Of a stretch of DNA of 64,000 nt, positions 36,842-44,567 are shown piece by piece. The stretch is taken from NCBI GenBank assembly GCA_002478145.1, contig DLMI01000221.1, positions 66,807 through 130,806 on the forward strand, in the 5' to 3' direction. A program made the translations under genes and the position numbers. Source of the DNA: Acidobacteria bacterium UBA7540 (lineage in GTDB: Bacteria > Acidobacteriota > Terriglobia > UBA7540). Positions within the stretch are counted from its first letter, which is position 1. Each line of letters starts with the position of its first letter. The notes beneath the pieces are model-generated. The model was not told the DNA's origin. It did no database searches and saw nothing but the letters and a program-made list of their open reading frames with translations.

Positions 36842-37618
36842 ATGAGGAAATTCCTGAACAAACGGTTTGAGACAATTCTTTCGATTGCCGTGGTCGCGGC
36901 GTTCGCTGGCCTGGCGATGATCCTGAACGGTGGGAACCTGAGCTACTTCGGCTACCACAGTCTCAACAATCTAACCAACGTTGAGACCATCCCGACCACC
37001 TCGGCGGTCTATGCCGAGAACGTGTGGCAGGGGAAGCATGTCTGGAAGCCAGTGGATTTCGGGCCGGACGGCTTGTCGCTGAAGGATTTTATCCAGCAGA
37101 TGTACGAGAAGACGTTTGTAGGGGCGAGCGGCGCTCGCCCTGGCGGGGCCGAACGCCGTTCGGCCCTACGGGAGGGTGCGGCCGATCTTCCGCACTGGGT
37201 CCACGTCGTGGCGCGCCACCCGGACGGCACGGTCTTCCTGGATGTGACGGGGCACAATCTGCGCACCAACGCCGGGATCAACTGGCAGTATGGTCAGATG
37301 GCGGGGGGCACCGCTGCGGTCTGCACTTACATTGCGCTGACCAATACTGCGATCACTCCAGCCGCGACCGATACCTCCCTGAGTGGAGAAATTACCACGA
37401 ACGGGCTATCGCGCGCCTTGGGTACTCCCACGCACACTTCAAATGCGACGAGCTTCACGTTGGCGAACACTTTCACTGCCACAGGGACGCAGGCGGCTCA
37501 GGCTGCGGCCATTCTCAATGCGTCCTCTTCGGGGACGATGTGTTTTGAAAACACATTCACCCAGGCGTCGCTGGCCAGCGGCGACACGTTGACGGTGACT
37601 TGGACGATTACGTTCTAA
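36842..37618 (+). CDS. membrane-anchored phage structural protein (fibre-like domain)
   Basis: A 258-aa protein; ATG 36842 is 7 nt after AAGGAG. An N-terminal membrane segment (about residues 8-27, ILSIAVVAAFAGLAMILNGG) is followed by LNNLTNVETIPTTSAVYAEN. An in-frame GGGCGAGCG palindrome covers residues about 93-110. A C-terminal domain, NAGINWQYGQMAGGTAAVC, YIALTNTAITPAATDTSLSG and GDTLTVTWTITF, is the pattern of many phage fibre or decoration proteins. An N-terminal anchor on such a domain is odd. Confidence 0.55.
   Translation: MRKFLNKRFETILSIAVVAAFAGLAMILNGGNLSYFGYHSLNNLTNVETIPTTSAVYAENVWQGKHVWKPVDFGPDGLSLKDFIQQMYEKTFVGASGARPGGAERRSALREGAADLPHWVHVVARHPDGTVFLDVTGHNLRTNAGINWQYGQMAGGTAAVCTYIALTNTAITPAATDTSLSGEITTNGLSRALGTPTHTSNATSFTLANTFTATGTQAAQAAAILNASSSGTMCFENTFTQASLASGDTLTVTWTITF
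37118..37169. repeat. GGGCGAGCGGCGCTCGCCC palindrome in frame in 36842-37618
   Basis: Arms 37118-37140 and 37145-37169. The left arm is in the same frame as the two other copies (VGASGARP); the right arm is read in another frame (AERRSALR). Confidence 0.9.
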
Positions 37619-37621
37619 AGG

Positions 37622-37688
37622 AAGCTCTCAGCTATCAGCCGTCAGCTTTCAGCTTGCTGACCGCTGATAGCTGATCGCTGAAAGCTGC
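37622..37688. repeat. NTCAGCT heptad inverted repeat, copy 1
   Basis: The left arm is CTCAGCT, ATCAGCC, GTCAGCT, TTCAGCT; the right arm is the complementary AGCTGAT-type set. It ends 3 nt before the next start. The same family fills many gaps downstream. Confidence 0.88.
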
Positions 37689-37691
37689 TTT

Positions 37692-39857
37692 ATGTTCAAA
37701 CGGCTCATTTTCGCTCTGTGCTTCCTGCTGATGGCAACCCCGGCATCTGCGCAGACAGTCGTCTACCTTACCTCAGGCACGAGTTACACCGTGCCGTCGA
37801 ACTGGAACAACTCGAATAATAAGATCGAGTGCATCGGGGGCGGGGGCGGAGGAGGCGGTGGAGGCTCAACCGCTTCAGGCGCGGGTGGCAGCGGAGGGGC
37901 ATACAGTAAATCTATCAACGTGACCCTCACTGCGAGTGGCACCGTCAGCTACGTGGTAGGCGCTGGTGGAGCGGGCGGCAGCGCTGCGGGCACTACCGGT
38001 GGTGACACCTACTTCTGCAACTCCACCACGGGTTGCGGGAGCATCACAGGGGCTGCGGTTGTGTGCGGAGCCAAAGCTGGCGTCGGCGCTCCGTCCTCTT
38101 CCGCCTCGGCGGCGGGCGGAGCGTCGGCAAGCGGTAAATGCACGGGTACCGGTTGCCTAACAAAATCCGGCGGCGCGAGCGGGTCCGCGTTGGGCGTTCC
38201 GGCTGGCGGTGGTGGAGGTGGTGGGGCTGGCGGCCCAAATGGTACGGGCGGCGCAGGTGGGAACGGTGGATCGACTGCAGGCTACGGCGGGGGCGGAGGC
38301 GGTGGGAACGGAGGCGGGGGCGCAGGAGGGGCGGGGACCTCCGCAACCGCTGGCGGAGCCGGAGGAACAAATTATTCTGGCAGCGGCGCTGGGGCTGCGG
38401 GCAGTTCCGGTAGTGGAGGCGCTGGGTCATCCGGTGGCGGTGGCGGCGGCGCTGGCAGCACTTCCAGCAGCGGTGGAGCAGGAAGTACCGGTACGGAGTG
38501 GAGTTCGAGCTACGGTTCCGGTAGCGGTGGAGGTGGTGCAGGTCAGAGCAGTGGCTCAGCGGGCGCGTGTGGCCTATATGGCGGCGGGGGCGGCGGTACA
38601 GGAGGATCAAGTTCGGTGACTGCGGCTAATGGCTGCGCAGGCATCATTGTCATCACCTACACACCTGCTGGCAACAGCCACAGCGCCAGCCTAAGCGAGA
38701 GCAACACGGCCTCCGACGCCATTGCGAGGCTGGCGAGCTTTGGCCGGGGCGACAGCGAGAGCAATACGGCGTCGGACTCGATTGCGCGCAAGGCCGTCTT
38801 CGGGCGAGGCGGTAGTGAGAGCAACGTAGCCTCAGACTCGATTGCGCGTTTGGGAGCTTTCGGCCGGGGCGACAGCGAGAGCAATACGGCGTCGGACTCG
38901 ATTGCGCGTTTGGGGGCTTTCGGCCGTGGCGACAGCGAGACCAATACAGCGTCGGACGCGATTGCGCGGCTCGCGGTCTATGGTCGAGGTGACACCGAAA
39001 CCAATACCGTCGCAGATTCGATTGCGCGTTCGCAGGGTTTAAGCCGGGCGGATAGCGAGACCAACACGGCCTCGGATACGATTAGCCGTCTTGCGGCCTT
39101 CAGTCGAACTGACAGCGAGACGGACACCGCCTCCGATGCGATTGCGCGGCTGGCGGTGTACGGGCGTGGCGACAGCGAGAGCAACACGGCCTTGGATGCG
39201 ATTGCGCGCTCGAGCGGTTTTGGCCGGGGCGACAGCGAAACCAACACCTCCTCGGACGCCATCGCGCGTTCGGGGATCTTTGGGCGGGGTGATAGTGAGA
39301 CCAATCCGTCAGCTGACGGAATTGCGCGCTCGGGAGTTTTCGGGCGGGGCGAGAGCGAAACCAACACCGGTGCGGATTCAATTGCGCGCTCGCAGGGTCT
39401 GAGTCGGGGCGACGCCGAAACCCTCAGCGTTTCGGACAGTCTCGTGAGGCGGGCGGTTTCAATCCGGGGCGACAGCGAGAACAACACGACGTCTGATTTG
39501 CTGACGCGGGCAGCAAGTTTCGGGCGGGGCGACACTGAGGCGCTCAGCGCGAGCGATAATCTGAGGCGTGTCCTCGCTGCCTCGCGTGGCGATACCGAGG
39601 CGCTTTCCACTTCTGATAGTTTGAGCCGGATTTTCGCTGCGCTGCGCGGCGATATGGAAACACTAGTCTTCAGCGATGCAATCGTTGGTTTGCGGAACCA
39701 CAGTCTGACCGCCCCGCCGAGGCATGAGTTTGCCGTGCCGGAGCAGGCCAAAAGCGGAGCCGTGCCGGGGCAGGCCAAAAACGGAGCCGTGCCAGGCCAA
39801 GCGAAAACAGGCGCCGAAGCAGGGCGGGTGAAAAGCGGCACGGCGCCGGTGCACTGA
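37692..39857 (+). CDS. secreted Gly-rich protein with 17 x 20-residue repeats
   Basis: A 721-aa protein. Signal peptide MFKRLIFALCFLLMATPASA (1-20), then VVYLTSGTSYTVPSNWNNSN as in phage Gly-rich tail proteins. A very Gly/Ser-rich region (about 50-320) folds back to SVTAANGCAGIIVITYTPAG. Residues about 333-672 are 17 tandem 20-residue units of consensus GRGDSETNTASDAIARLAxF, many with RGD. The end has four or five AVPGQAKxG units. Gly-rich domains of this kind form fibre tips; SE(T/S)xTxSDxIxR repeats resemble ESLTLSD-type repeats of surface and phage proteins. With a signal peptide it could be secreted or surface-bound. Binding role inferred. Confidence 0.7.
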   Translation: MFKRLIFALCFLLMATPASAQTVVYLTSGTSYTVPSNWNNSNNKIECIGGGGGGGGGGSTASGAGGSGGAYSKSINVTLTASGTVSYVVGAGGAGGSAAGTTGGDTYFCNSTTGCGSITGAAVVCGAKAGVGAPSSSASAAGGASASGKCTGTGCLTKSGGASGSALGVPAGGGGGGGAGGPNGTGGAGGNGGSTAGYGGGGGGGNGGGGAGGAGTSATAGGAGGTNYSGSGAGAAGSSGSGGAGSSGGGGGGAGSTSSSGGAGSTGTEWSSSYGSGSGGGGAGQSSGSAGACGLYGGGGGGTGGSSSVTAANGCAGIIVITYTPAGNSHSASLSESNTASDAIARLASFGRGDSESNTASDSIARKAVFGRGGSESNVASDSIARLGAFGRGDSESNTASDSIARLGAFGRGDSETNTASDAIARLAVYGRGDTETNTVADSIARSQGLSRADSETNTASDTISRLAAFSRTDSETDTASDAIARLAVYGRGDSESNTALDAIARSSGFGRGDSETNTSSDAIARSGIFGRGDSETNPSADGIARSGVFGRGESETNTGADSIARSQGLSRGDAETLSVSDSLVRRAVSIRGDSENNTTSDLLTRAASFGRGDTEALSASDNLRRVLAASRGDTEALSTSDSLSRIFAALRGDMETLVFSDAIVGLRNHSLTAPPRHEFAVPEQAKSGAVPGQAKNGAVPGQAKTGAEAGRVKSGTAPVH
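38690..39710 (+). repeat. 60-bp tandem repeat, 17 units, coding
   Basis: Each 60-bp unit encodes a 20-residue repeat; units keep one register throughout with about 60-90 percent identity by eye. The first twelve are closest to each other and the last five are more diverged (SRGDTEALSTSDSLSR). Units 3, 4 and 5 are nearly identical, suggesting recent expansion there. Confidence 0.95.
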
Positions 39858-39860
39858 AAA

Positions 39861-39941
39861 GAAGCTATCAGCAGTCAGCTCTCAGCTTTCAGCAAGCGCA
39901 GAGCTGAAAGCTGATGGCTGATAGCTGAGAGCTGAGAGCTG
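39861..39941. repeat. NTCAGCT heptad inverted repeat, copy 2
   Basis: Left arm ATCAGCA, GTCAGCT, CTCAGCT, TTCAGCA; right arm AGCTGAA, AGCTGAT, GGCTGAT, AGCTGAG. It ends 6 nt before the next gene. A one-arm copy of the same family is at 40281-40317, before the protease gene. Confidence 0.88.
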
Positions 39942-39947
39942 TTAGAC

Positions 39948-40247
39948 ATGACGATTTACAAAGCGCCTTACGAACAATTCGCAGTTTCGCTCGATTTTGC
40001 CGCTGACATTGGCACGGGCAACAGCATCGCCAGCATCACGGCAGTGACGGCTACGAGCGATCTGACCAGGCTGGATTCGACTGAAGAGGTCATCGCTTCA
40101 AAACCAGCGCCAGCGATTTCGGGTACAGGCGTGGTTTTCACGGTGACGGGCGGCGTGGCGGGAGAGAGACACACCATCGCGGTGCAGATCGTTTCCAGCA
40201 TCGGCGAACAGTACCAGGGGGACGTTACGCTGGAAATCGTGGAGTAA
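39948..40247 (+). CDS. small beta-rich phage structural protein
   Basis: A 99-aa protein, TIYKAPYEQFAVSLDFAADI, NSIASITAVTATSDLTRLDS and VVFTVTGGVAGERHTIAVQI. Alternating strands suggest a single Ig-like or decoration-type domain, common near phage head genes. No cysteines or signal peptide. No exact family recognised. Confidence 0.6.
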   Translation: MTIYKAPYEQFAVSLDFAADIGTGNSIASITAVTATSDLTRLDSTEEVIASKPAPAISGTGVVFTVTGGVAGERHTIAVQIVSSIGEQYQGDVTLEIVE

Positions 40248-40324
40248 AGCTGAATTCTAAAGTTTGAAGGGTAAAGGATAAAGGCTGATAGCTGAGAGCT
40301 GAAAGCTGAAAGCCGAGGGCTTCG

Positions 40325-42049
40325 ATGAGCGCAACGAAGGAAGGTTATCCGCCAAGCGATTTCCTGGTGGTTGAGGACCCGGAGAAGGCAACTACGTTTC
40401 ACCTTCAGGTGAAGCGGCATGGGAAGCCCGACCATGGCTTGATGGGCGCGGCTTTTGCTGCGCTTTACAAGAATTATCGCGGCAATGCCTACGAAGGTCC
40501 AGGCAAAGAAGAGGCCAAGCAGAGATTGCGCGCGCTCTATAAGTCGGAGGGCATGGACTGGCCAGACACAAACTCTGAAGTAGAAAGTATGAAGGATAAA
40601 GTAAGAGCGGAGAATTCAGACTTTATCCTTCATACTTCAGCCTTTCCACGTTTTGTCGCGCTGCTCGCCGATGTGCCTGGGACGGGCCTGATTCGGATTC
40701 CGATCGCTGTCACGGGGACCTGGGGCGGAGCGGAAAAGAAGTTCTCCATCGAGCTCGAGGATCTCGAACAAATCCGGGAGAACTTCGCCCAGAAGCCTAC
40801 GGGCGAAATCAATGTGGATTACGAGCATGCCTCGGAAGTTCCCTTTGGCACGGGGGGACCCGTGCTGTCAGCCGGGCGCGTCACCAAGCTCGATGAACCG
40901 GAAGCCTTCAACGGATCGGGAGATCGGGAGATCGGGAGATCGGGTGAACGAACGGGCTCATCAACGGATCGCCCGATCACCCGATCATCCGATCACCCGA
41001 TGCGCTACATTCTTTGGGGCTGGTACGAGCCCACGGAGCGCGCACGGCAGCTCATTGCCAATCGGGAATACCGCTATATTTCGCCGGCCATCCGTTGGGG
41101 AGCAAAGGATAAAGTGACCGGCAAGACGGCAGGGACGGTACTGACCTCCGTAGCGCTGGTTAATAAGCCCTTTCTCGAGGAACTGCCCGAGATCCATCTT
41201 TGCGAAATGCAGGATTCAGCCCGCCGCGGCGGGAGGATTCAGGATTCAGGGGAAGCGCCAGACCGGGTTTTCGTGAGCCTGCAACAGTTGCATGTACCAG
41301 GTCCAGTAAATCAAGTTTCGGTTGCTTACCAGCAACCAGGAATGGATTCAGCGGGCAGGAGTAAGGGGTCAGGACCTGAATCCCGAATCCTGAATCCTGG
41401 ATCCTTGTCTGCAAAGGAGACGACAATGGCTAAGAGTCTGAAGTTGAAGTGCCTCACCGACGCGCACCTCGAAGTACACCATTTGCCTGCCGAGCACAGG
41501 GGCAAGATCGGGGTGTTCGACGGTGAGGAGTTGATCGGCATTGCTGACGGTCCCGAGGGTTGGGAGCCCAAGGATGGCAACGGCGACAGTGACGGCTTCG
41601 CCGCCCTGTCGGAAAGCATCCACGATGGCAAGATCAACCTGGTGGAAGCCGGCAAGCTGGCGGATGCCGGGCGCGTAAGATTCTCCACCATCCTACAAGC
41701 GCAGGAAGCGGAGCGTAAAGTGAACGCGGCGGTGAAGGCGGGCAAGGTGCTGCCGAAAAACCGCGCCCACGCTCTGAAACTGGCGCTTTCAGATGCAACG
41801 GGTTTCAGCGCGTTGGTCGAGCAAGCCCGGCCTGTGGTGGATCTACGAAGGTACGGCCACGCGGGCGGCGGCGAGCAGCCCACCGCACAGCAGGCGCTGA
41901 TGGCGGAAGTGAATGCCTACGCCAAAGAGAACAAATGCTCGGTGAGCGTGGCGCTCTCGGAAGTCACCAAGCGCAAGCCGGACCTGTGGCGCGAGTATTC
42001 GGAAGAGATCGTGGCCGTCTCGCAGGCTGCGGAAGAAGAAGTCGAGTAG
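40325..42049 (+). CDS. Mu gpI-type head maturation protease with internal scaffold
   Basis: A 574-aa protein. The N-terminal 80 residues (PDHGLMGAAFAALYKNYRGN) are an extra helical module. The protease part shows IRIPIAVTGTWGGAEKKFSI, ENFAQKPTGEINVDYEHASE (catalytic His region), YRYISPAIRW and VLTSVALVNKPFLEELPEI, as in Mu gpI. From residue 368 (MAKSLKLKCLTDAHLEVHHL) a helical, acidic-ended part looks like the scaffold; ATG 41426 there has AAGGAGA 5 nt upstream, so it can be made separately, as Mu gpZ is from gpI. Four repeat elements are in frame: residues about 83-105, 197-225, 294-310 and 341-360. Confidence 0.85.
   Translation: MSATKEGYPPSDFLVVEDPEKATTFHLQVKRHGKPDHGLMGAAFAALYKNYRGNAYEGPGKEEAKQRLRALYKSEGMDWPDTNSEVESMKDKVRAENSDFILHTSAFPRFVALLADVPGTGLIRIPIAVTGTWGGAEKKFSIELEDLEQIRENFAQKPTGEINVDYEHASEVPFGTGGPVLSAGRVTKLDEPEAFNGSGDREIGRSGERTGSSTDRPITRSSDHPMRYILWGWYEPTERARQLIANREYRYISPAIRWGAKDKVTGKTAGTVLTSVALVNKPFLEELPEIHLCEMQDSARRGGRIQDSGEAPDRVFVSLQQLHVPGPVNQVSVAYQQPGMDSAGRSKGSGPESRILNPGSLSAKETTMAKSLKLKCLTDAHLEVHHLPAEHRGKIGVFDGEELIGIADGPEGWEPKDGNGDSDGFAALSESIHDGKINLVEAGKLADAGRVRFSTILQAQEAERKVNAAVKAGKVLPKNRAHALKLALSDATGFSALVEQARPVVDLRRYGHAGGGEQPTAQQALMAEVNAYAKENKCSVSVALSEVTKRKPDLWREYSEEIVAVSQAAEEEVE
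40572..40640. repeat. heptad inverted repeat (AGTATGAAGGATAAAGT type) in protease
   Basis: Arms GAAGTAGAAAGTATGAAGGA and its complement TCCTTCATACTTCAGCC around about 25 nt, read in frame as SEVESMKDKV...DFILHTSA. A related element is at 49573-49640. Confidence 0.85.
40914..41000. repeat. GATCGGGN octad inverted repeat in frame in protease
   Basis: Four left units (40915-40946), four right units (about 40969-41000), 22-nt loop. Read as GSGDREIGRSGE and RPITRSSDHP, the same frame as the terminase copy. Confidence 0.92.
41205..41403. repeat. GGATTCA heptad repeats in protease, between protease and scaffold parts
   Basis: A first short set, CAGGATTCAG...CTGA-like with a CCGCCGCGGCGG core (41205-41250), and a second set (41346-41403) with GATTCAG/GGGTCAG units on one side and CTGAATC/CCGAATC units on the other. 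The second set ends 23 nt before the scaffold start at 41426, so it sits exactly at the domain border. Confidence 0.8.
41426..42049 (+). CDS. scaffold protein from internal start (gpZ-like)
   Basis: In-frame ATG 41426 with AAGGAGA 5 nt upstream would give a 207-aa protein identical to the C-terminal part of the protease. It begins MAKSLKLKCLTDAHLEVHHL and ends in a helical acidic tail (EEIVAVSQAAEEEVE). Mu makes its scaffold this way from within gene I. Inferred from signal and position; not proven. Confidence 0.55.
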   Translation: MAKSLKLKCLTDAHLEVHHLPAEHRGKIGVFDGEELIGIADGPEGWEPKDGNGDSDGFAALSESIHDGKINLVEAGKLADAGRVRFSTILQAQEAERKVNAAVKAGKVLPKNRAHALKLALSDATGFSALVEQARPVVDLRRYGHAGGGEQPTAQQALMAEVNAYAKENKCSVSVALSEVTKRKPDLWREYSEEIVAVSQAAEEEVE

Positions 42050-42122
42050 TCGAGGAGTCGAGGGTTGAAAAGTTGAAAGAAAAGGCTTTTAACCCTCGAC
42101 CTTTGACTCTCGACCTTCGACT
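42040..42122. repeat. GTCGANN heptad inverted repeat
   Basis: Left arm GTCGAGT, GTCGAGG, GTTGAAA; right arm CCTCGAC, TCTCGAC, TTCGACT. It starts inside the last codons of the protease gene (VE end) and fills the gap. Confidence 0.85.
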
Positions 42123-42227
42123 GTTATGGGAAGCTCGCACCCTTGGCCAGTTTCTAGTTTCTGATTTCGAGTTTCTGATTTGATCACAGGGTCCGCGCCC
42201 CTCAAGCGCGGAAAAGGAGAAGAAACT

Positions 42228-42626
42228 ATGGCAGATGGAACTGTAAGCACACCGTCGGCGCCGCCCGAGGCTTGCCTCGGAGGAGCTTGGCCGGCGAATC
42301 TCAAACTCTTGTTTGACACGGCACTGGCAACACAGACGAAGATCCTTACCGACGCACAGAATGCCGCCAACCTTGCTCTTCTCAACGCGGTCGGGGTAGC
42401 TCATGCAGCCGCACAGCAAGGACTCCGACACGCTGAGTTGGCCGCCGCCGATCAATGGGAAGAACAGGCCAGCGTTTCTGCAATCAGCGATGACGATCTT
42501 GCCAAAATCACGCAAAGCGTGACCGCTGCAATCAGCGCTGTGCTGGCGAATATGGCGACCGGCAGGCCTCCGGTGAATCAATCCGGTACCACGGGGACTT
42601 CGGTAGCAACGCCAGTGGGCCACTAG
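42228..42626 (+). CDS. small helical protein of the head operon
   Basis: A 132-aa Ala-rich protein from ATG 42228 (AAGGAG 9 nt upstream). It has NLKLLFDTALATQTKILTDA, QNAANLALLNAVGVAHAAAQ and ISDDDLAKITQSVTAAISAV, with Thr/Gly/Pro ends. It is mainly helical. Position between scaffold and capsid genes suggests a head accessory protein. No family recognised. Repeats of the CGCAGATT type follow at 42670-42752. Confidence 0.6.
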   Translation: MADGTVSTPSAPPEACLGGAWPANLKLLFDTALATQTKILTDAQNAANLALLNAVGVAHAAAQQGLRHAELAAADQWEEQASVSAISDDDLAKITQSVTAAISAVLANMATGRPPVNQSGTTGTSVATPVGH

Positions 42627-42781
42627 CTAGTCAAGGACGATAGTCGCAGGCGGGGAACGAAGAGGAAGAATAAGCAGAATCCGCAGATTGCGCAGATTTC
42701 ACAGATTTAGAAGAGATTTGAAGCTGTCTGTGAAATCTGTGCAACCCCGCAAGGCGGGGTAGTTCAAAGAGGAGAAATTGA

Positions 42782-43258
42782 ATGAGCGACATTACTGCGA
42801 TCGACCAAAGTTACCATCTCAATTACAACATCGAGATCGGGAAATTCACTTGCCTGGCGCCGGACACTTCGGTGTCCGCCGACGGGTGCAACGTGCCGAG
42901 TGGGGCCAACGGCCAATTCCTCGGGGTAGCCCAGGAATCGATTCTGCCTGACGCCGCGGCTGACTATTCGGGCGGGCTGTACAACCTGGTGAGCGGCACT
43001 GCCTGGCCCACGGGCGTCATTCCGGCGAGCGGGCTGGGGCGCAACATCCGCACGCGCCTGTTTGGGATCTCGCGGGTGGTGGCGTCGGGCGCTATCACGC
43101 GCGGCGCCTACGTGAACATCGCCAACGCCCAGGGGCAGATCAAGGCGGTGAGCGAGTCTGGCACGATGATTAACGTCGTCGGAATCGCCATCGACGCAGC
43201 CTCGAATGCCGGCGACGTGATTCGCGTGCTGGTGATGCCGTACTCGTACAAGGGGTAG
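42782..43258 (+). CDS. capsid decoration protein (DUF2190-like)
   Basis: A 158-aa beta-rich protein: LNYNIEIGKFTCLAPDTSVS, QFLGVAQESILPDAA, FGISRVVASGAITRGAYVNI, and the final GDVIRVLVMPYSYKG. The pattern 'fixed value, G-x-A-I-x-x-G, then strand-rich end' matches DUF2190 capsid-cement proteins that sit just upstream of the major capsid gene. AGGAG lies 6 nt before the ATG. It probably stabilises the head surface. Confidence 0.75.
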   Translation: MSDITAIDQSYHLNYNIEIGKFTCLAPDTSVSADGCNVPSGANGQFLGVAQESILPDAAADYSGGLYNLVSGTAWPTGVIPASGLGRNIRTRLFGISRVVASGAITRGAYVNIANAQGQIKAVSESGTMINVVGIAIDAASNAGDVIRVLVMPYSYKG

Positions 43259-43268
43259 TGGCCGCGAC

Positions 43269-43345
43269 TGCTGTCAGGCATCGGCTGTCAGCTCTCAGCG
43301 AACCGTTTTCTCCCTGAAAGCTGACGGCTGACCGCTGATGGCTTG
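43269..43345. repeat. NTCAGCT heptad inverted repeat, copy 3
   Basis: Left arm CTGTCAG, CTCTCAG; right arm CTGAAAG, CTGACGG, CTGACCG, CTGATGG. It follows the decoration gene directly. Confidence 0.85.
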
Positions 43346-43426
43346 TTTTCGGGCGACCGCTAGCGCGCTCGTCCGCCGATCAACACGCCCGCCGTGTTGC
43401 GCTAGATAACGCTGGGCCGGGAAGAA

Positions 43427-43510
43427 CAGGATCCGGGATTCAGGATTCGGGATTCAGGGAAGCACACGCGAAGATTTCCCCTGAATCCTGAATCCTGAAT
43501 CCTGAATCCT
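43427..43510. repeat. GGATTCA heptad inverted repeat before the capsid gene
   Basis: Left arm GGGATTC, AGGATTC, GGGATTC; right arm CTGAATC repeated four times; loop about 22 nt. AAGGAG follows at 43521 and is the capsid ribosome site. Confidence 0.9.
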
Positions 43511-43531
43511 CGTAACAAAAAGGAGAAACAG

Positions 43532-44470
43532 ATGCCCAGCCTTAACCAACTACACGTTGACGAGGCACTCACCCAGATCAGCATTGCCTACCGCAACCAG
43601 GCGTTTGTAGCGGAGGAAGTGCTGCCGGTGGTGCCTGTGATGAAGAAGAACGACGTGTTCTTCAAATTCTCGAAACAGCACTTCCGTTCTTACAAAGACG
43701 CCTACGCGGCCGGGCAGCGCGCCCAGCAGATCGAAGTCGATCTGGACGCGCGCGGTTTCTACATGGCCGATGGCCACGCGCTGGAGGACTCGATCACCGA
43801 CGACGAGCGCGACCAGGCTGATCCCGGCGCTCAGCTCGAAGTGGAGAAGACCGAGAAGCTCACCAATATCATCGCGCTCAACGAGGAGATCAACCTCTTT
43901 ACGAACATCATCACCACTGCGAATATCACCCAGAACAGCAACCTCGCCAGCACTCCAACTTCGCAGTGGTCCGATTACATCAACTCCGACCCGGTCTCCG
44001 AAGTCCTGAAACAACGTCGCACCTTACAGCAGCAGATCGGCGATTTCCCTAATTACCTGCTGGTCTCGCAGCCGGTGCTGGATTCGCTGGCCAACCATCC
44101 GCGCATCCTGGACCGCGTGAAGTACACGGCCAACGGCGCCCGTAACCAGCTTGACGAGCAGGACCTGGCGCGGGTGTTCAAGGTCGAGAAGGTACTGGTC
44201 GCCGCGGCACTCTATCAGACCTCGAATGAAGGTGAGGCGGACAGCTTGGGGTACATCATGGGCAAGAACGCTATGCTGTTCTACCGCCCGCCACGACCTG
44301 GCCTCCGCGTGCCCAGCTTCGGCTACACCTTCTTCTGGGCAAAGCGCTCGGGAGTGCTGAGATGGCGCGAGCTCTCGCTCGAGTCGGACTTCATCCGCGT
44401 GAAGAAGTACTACGCGCAGCAGGTGATTGCAGCCAACGCAGCATACCTGTGGGTGAACGCGACGGCGTAG
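43532..44470 (+). CDS. phage major capsid protein
   Basis: A 312-aa protein. It starts MPSLNQLHVDEALTQISIAY and has NQAFVAEEVLPVVPVMKKND, FMADGHALEDSITDDE-like E-loop sequence (here FYMADGHALEDSITDDERD), FPNYLLVSQPVLDSLANHP, NQLDEQDLARVFKVEKVLV and an aromatic C-terminal strand region GYTFFWAKRSG. This fits HK97-fold major capsid proteins of the group that follows a gpI protease and a DUF2190 protein. AAGGAG is 6 nt upstream. Confidence 0.9.
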   Translation: MPSLNQLHVDEALTQISIAYRNQAFVAEEVLPVVPVMKKNDVFFKFSKQHFRSYKDAYAAGQRAQQIEVDLDARGFYMADGHALEDSITDDERDQADPGAQLEVEKTEKLTNIIALNEEINLFTNIITTANITQNSNLASTPTSQWSDYINSDPVSEVLKQRRTLQQQIGDFPNYLLVSQPVLDSLANHPRILDRVKYTANGARNQLDEQDLARVFKVEKVLVAAALYQTSNEGEADSLGYIMGKNAMLFYRPPRPGLRVPSFGYTFFWAKRSGVLRWRELSLESDFIRVKKYYAQQVIAANAAYLWVNATA

Positions 44471-44474
44471 AAGT

Positions 44475-44530
44475 GCAGCTATCAGCTATCAGCTTTCAGC
44501 CAAAGACGGCTTGCTGATAGCTGACCCGCC
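44475..44530. repeat. NTCAGCT heptad inverted repeat, copy 4
   Basis: Left arm AGCTATC, AGCTATC, AGCTTTC; right arm GCTGATA, GCTGACC, followed by a CCGCCGCGGCGG palindrome. Located between capsid and the next small gene. Confidence 0.85.
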
Positions 44531-44567
44531 GCGGCGGGAAGGCTGAGTGCTTTTTTTCGGAGGACCC

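Noticed and set aside
38750..39540. RGD motifs as proof of integrin-type binding
   Set aside because: The organism and particle have no expected integrin partner; RGD here is part of a repeating turn, so only a repeat is claimed.
38690..39710. 60-bp repeats as a possible CRISPR array
   Set aside because: Units are contiguous, diverge gradually and encode a repeat protein in one frame; there are no unique spacers and no cas genes.
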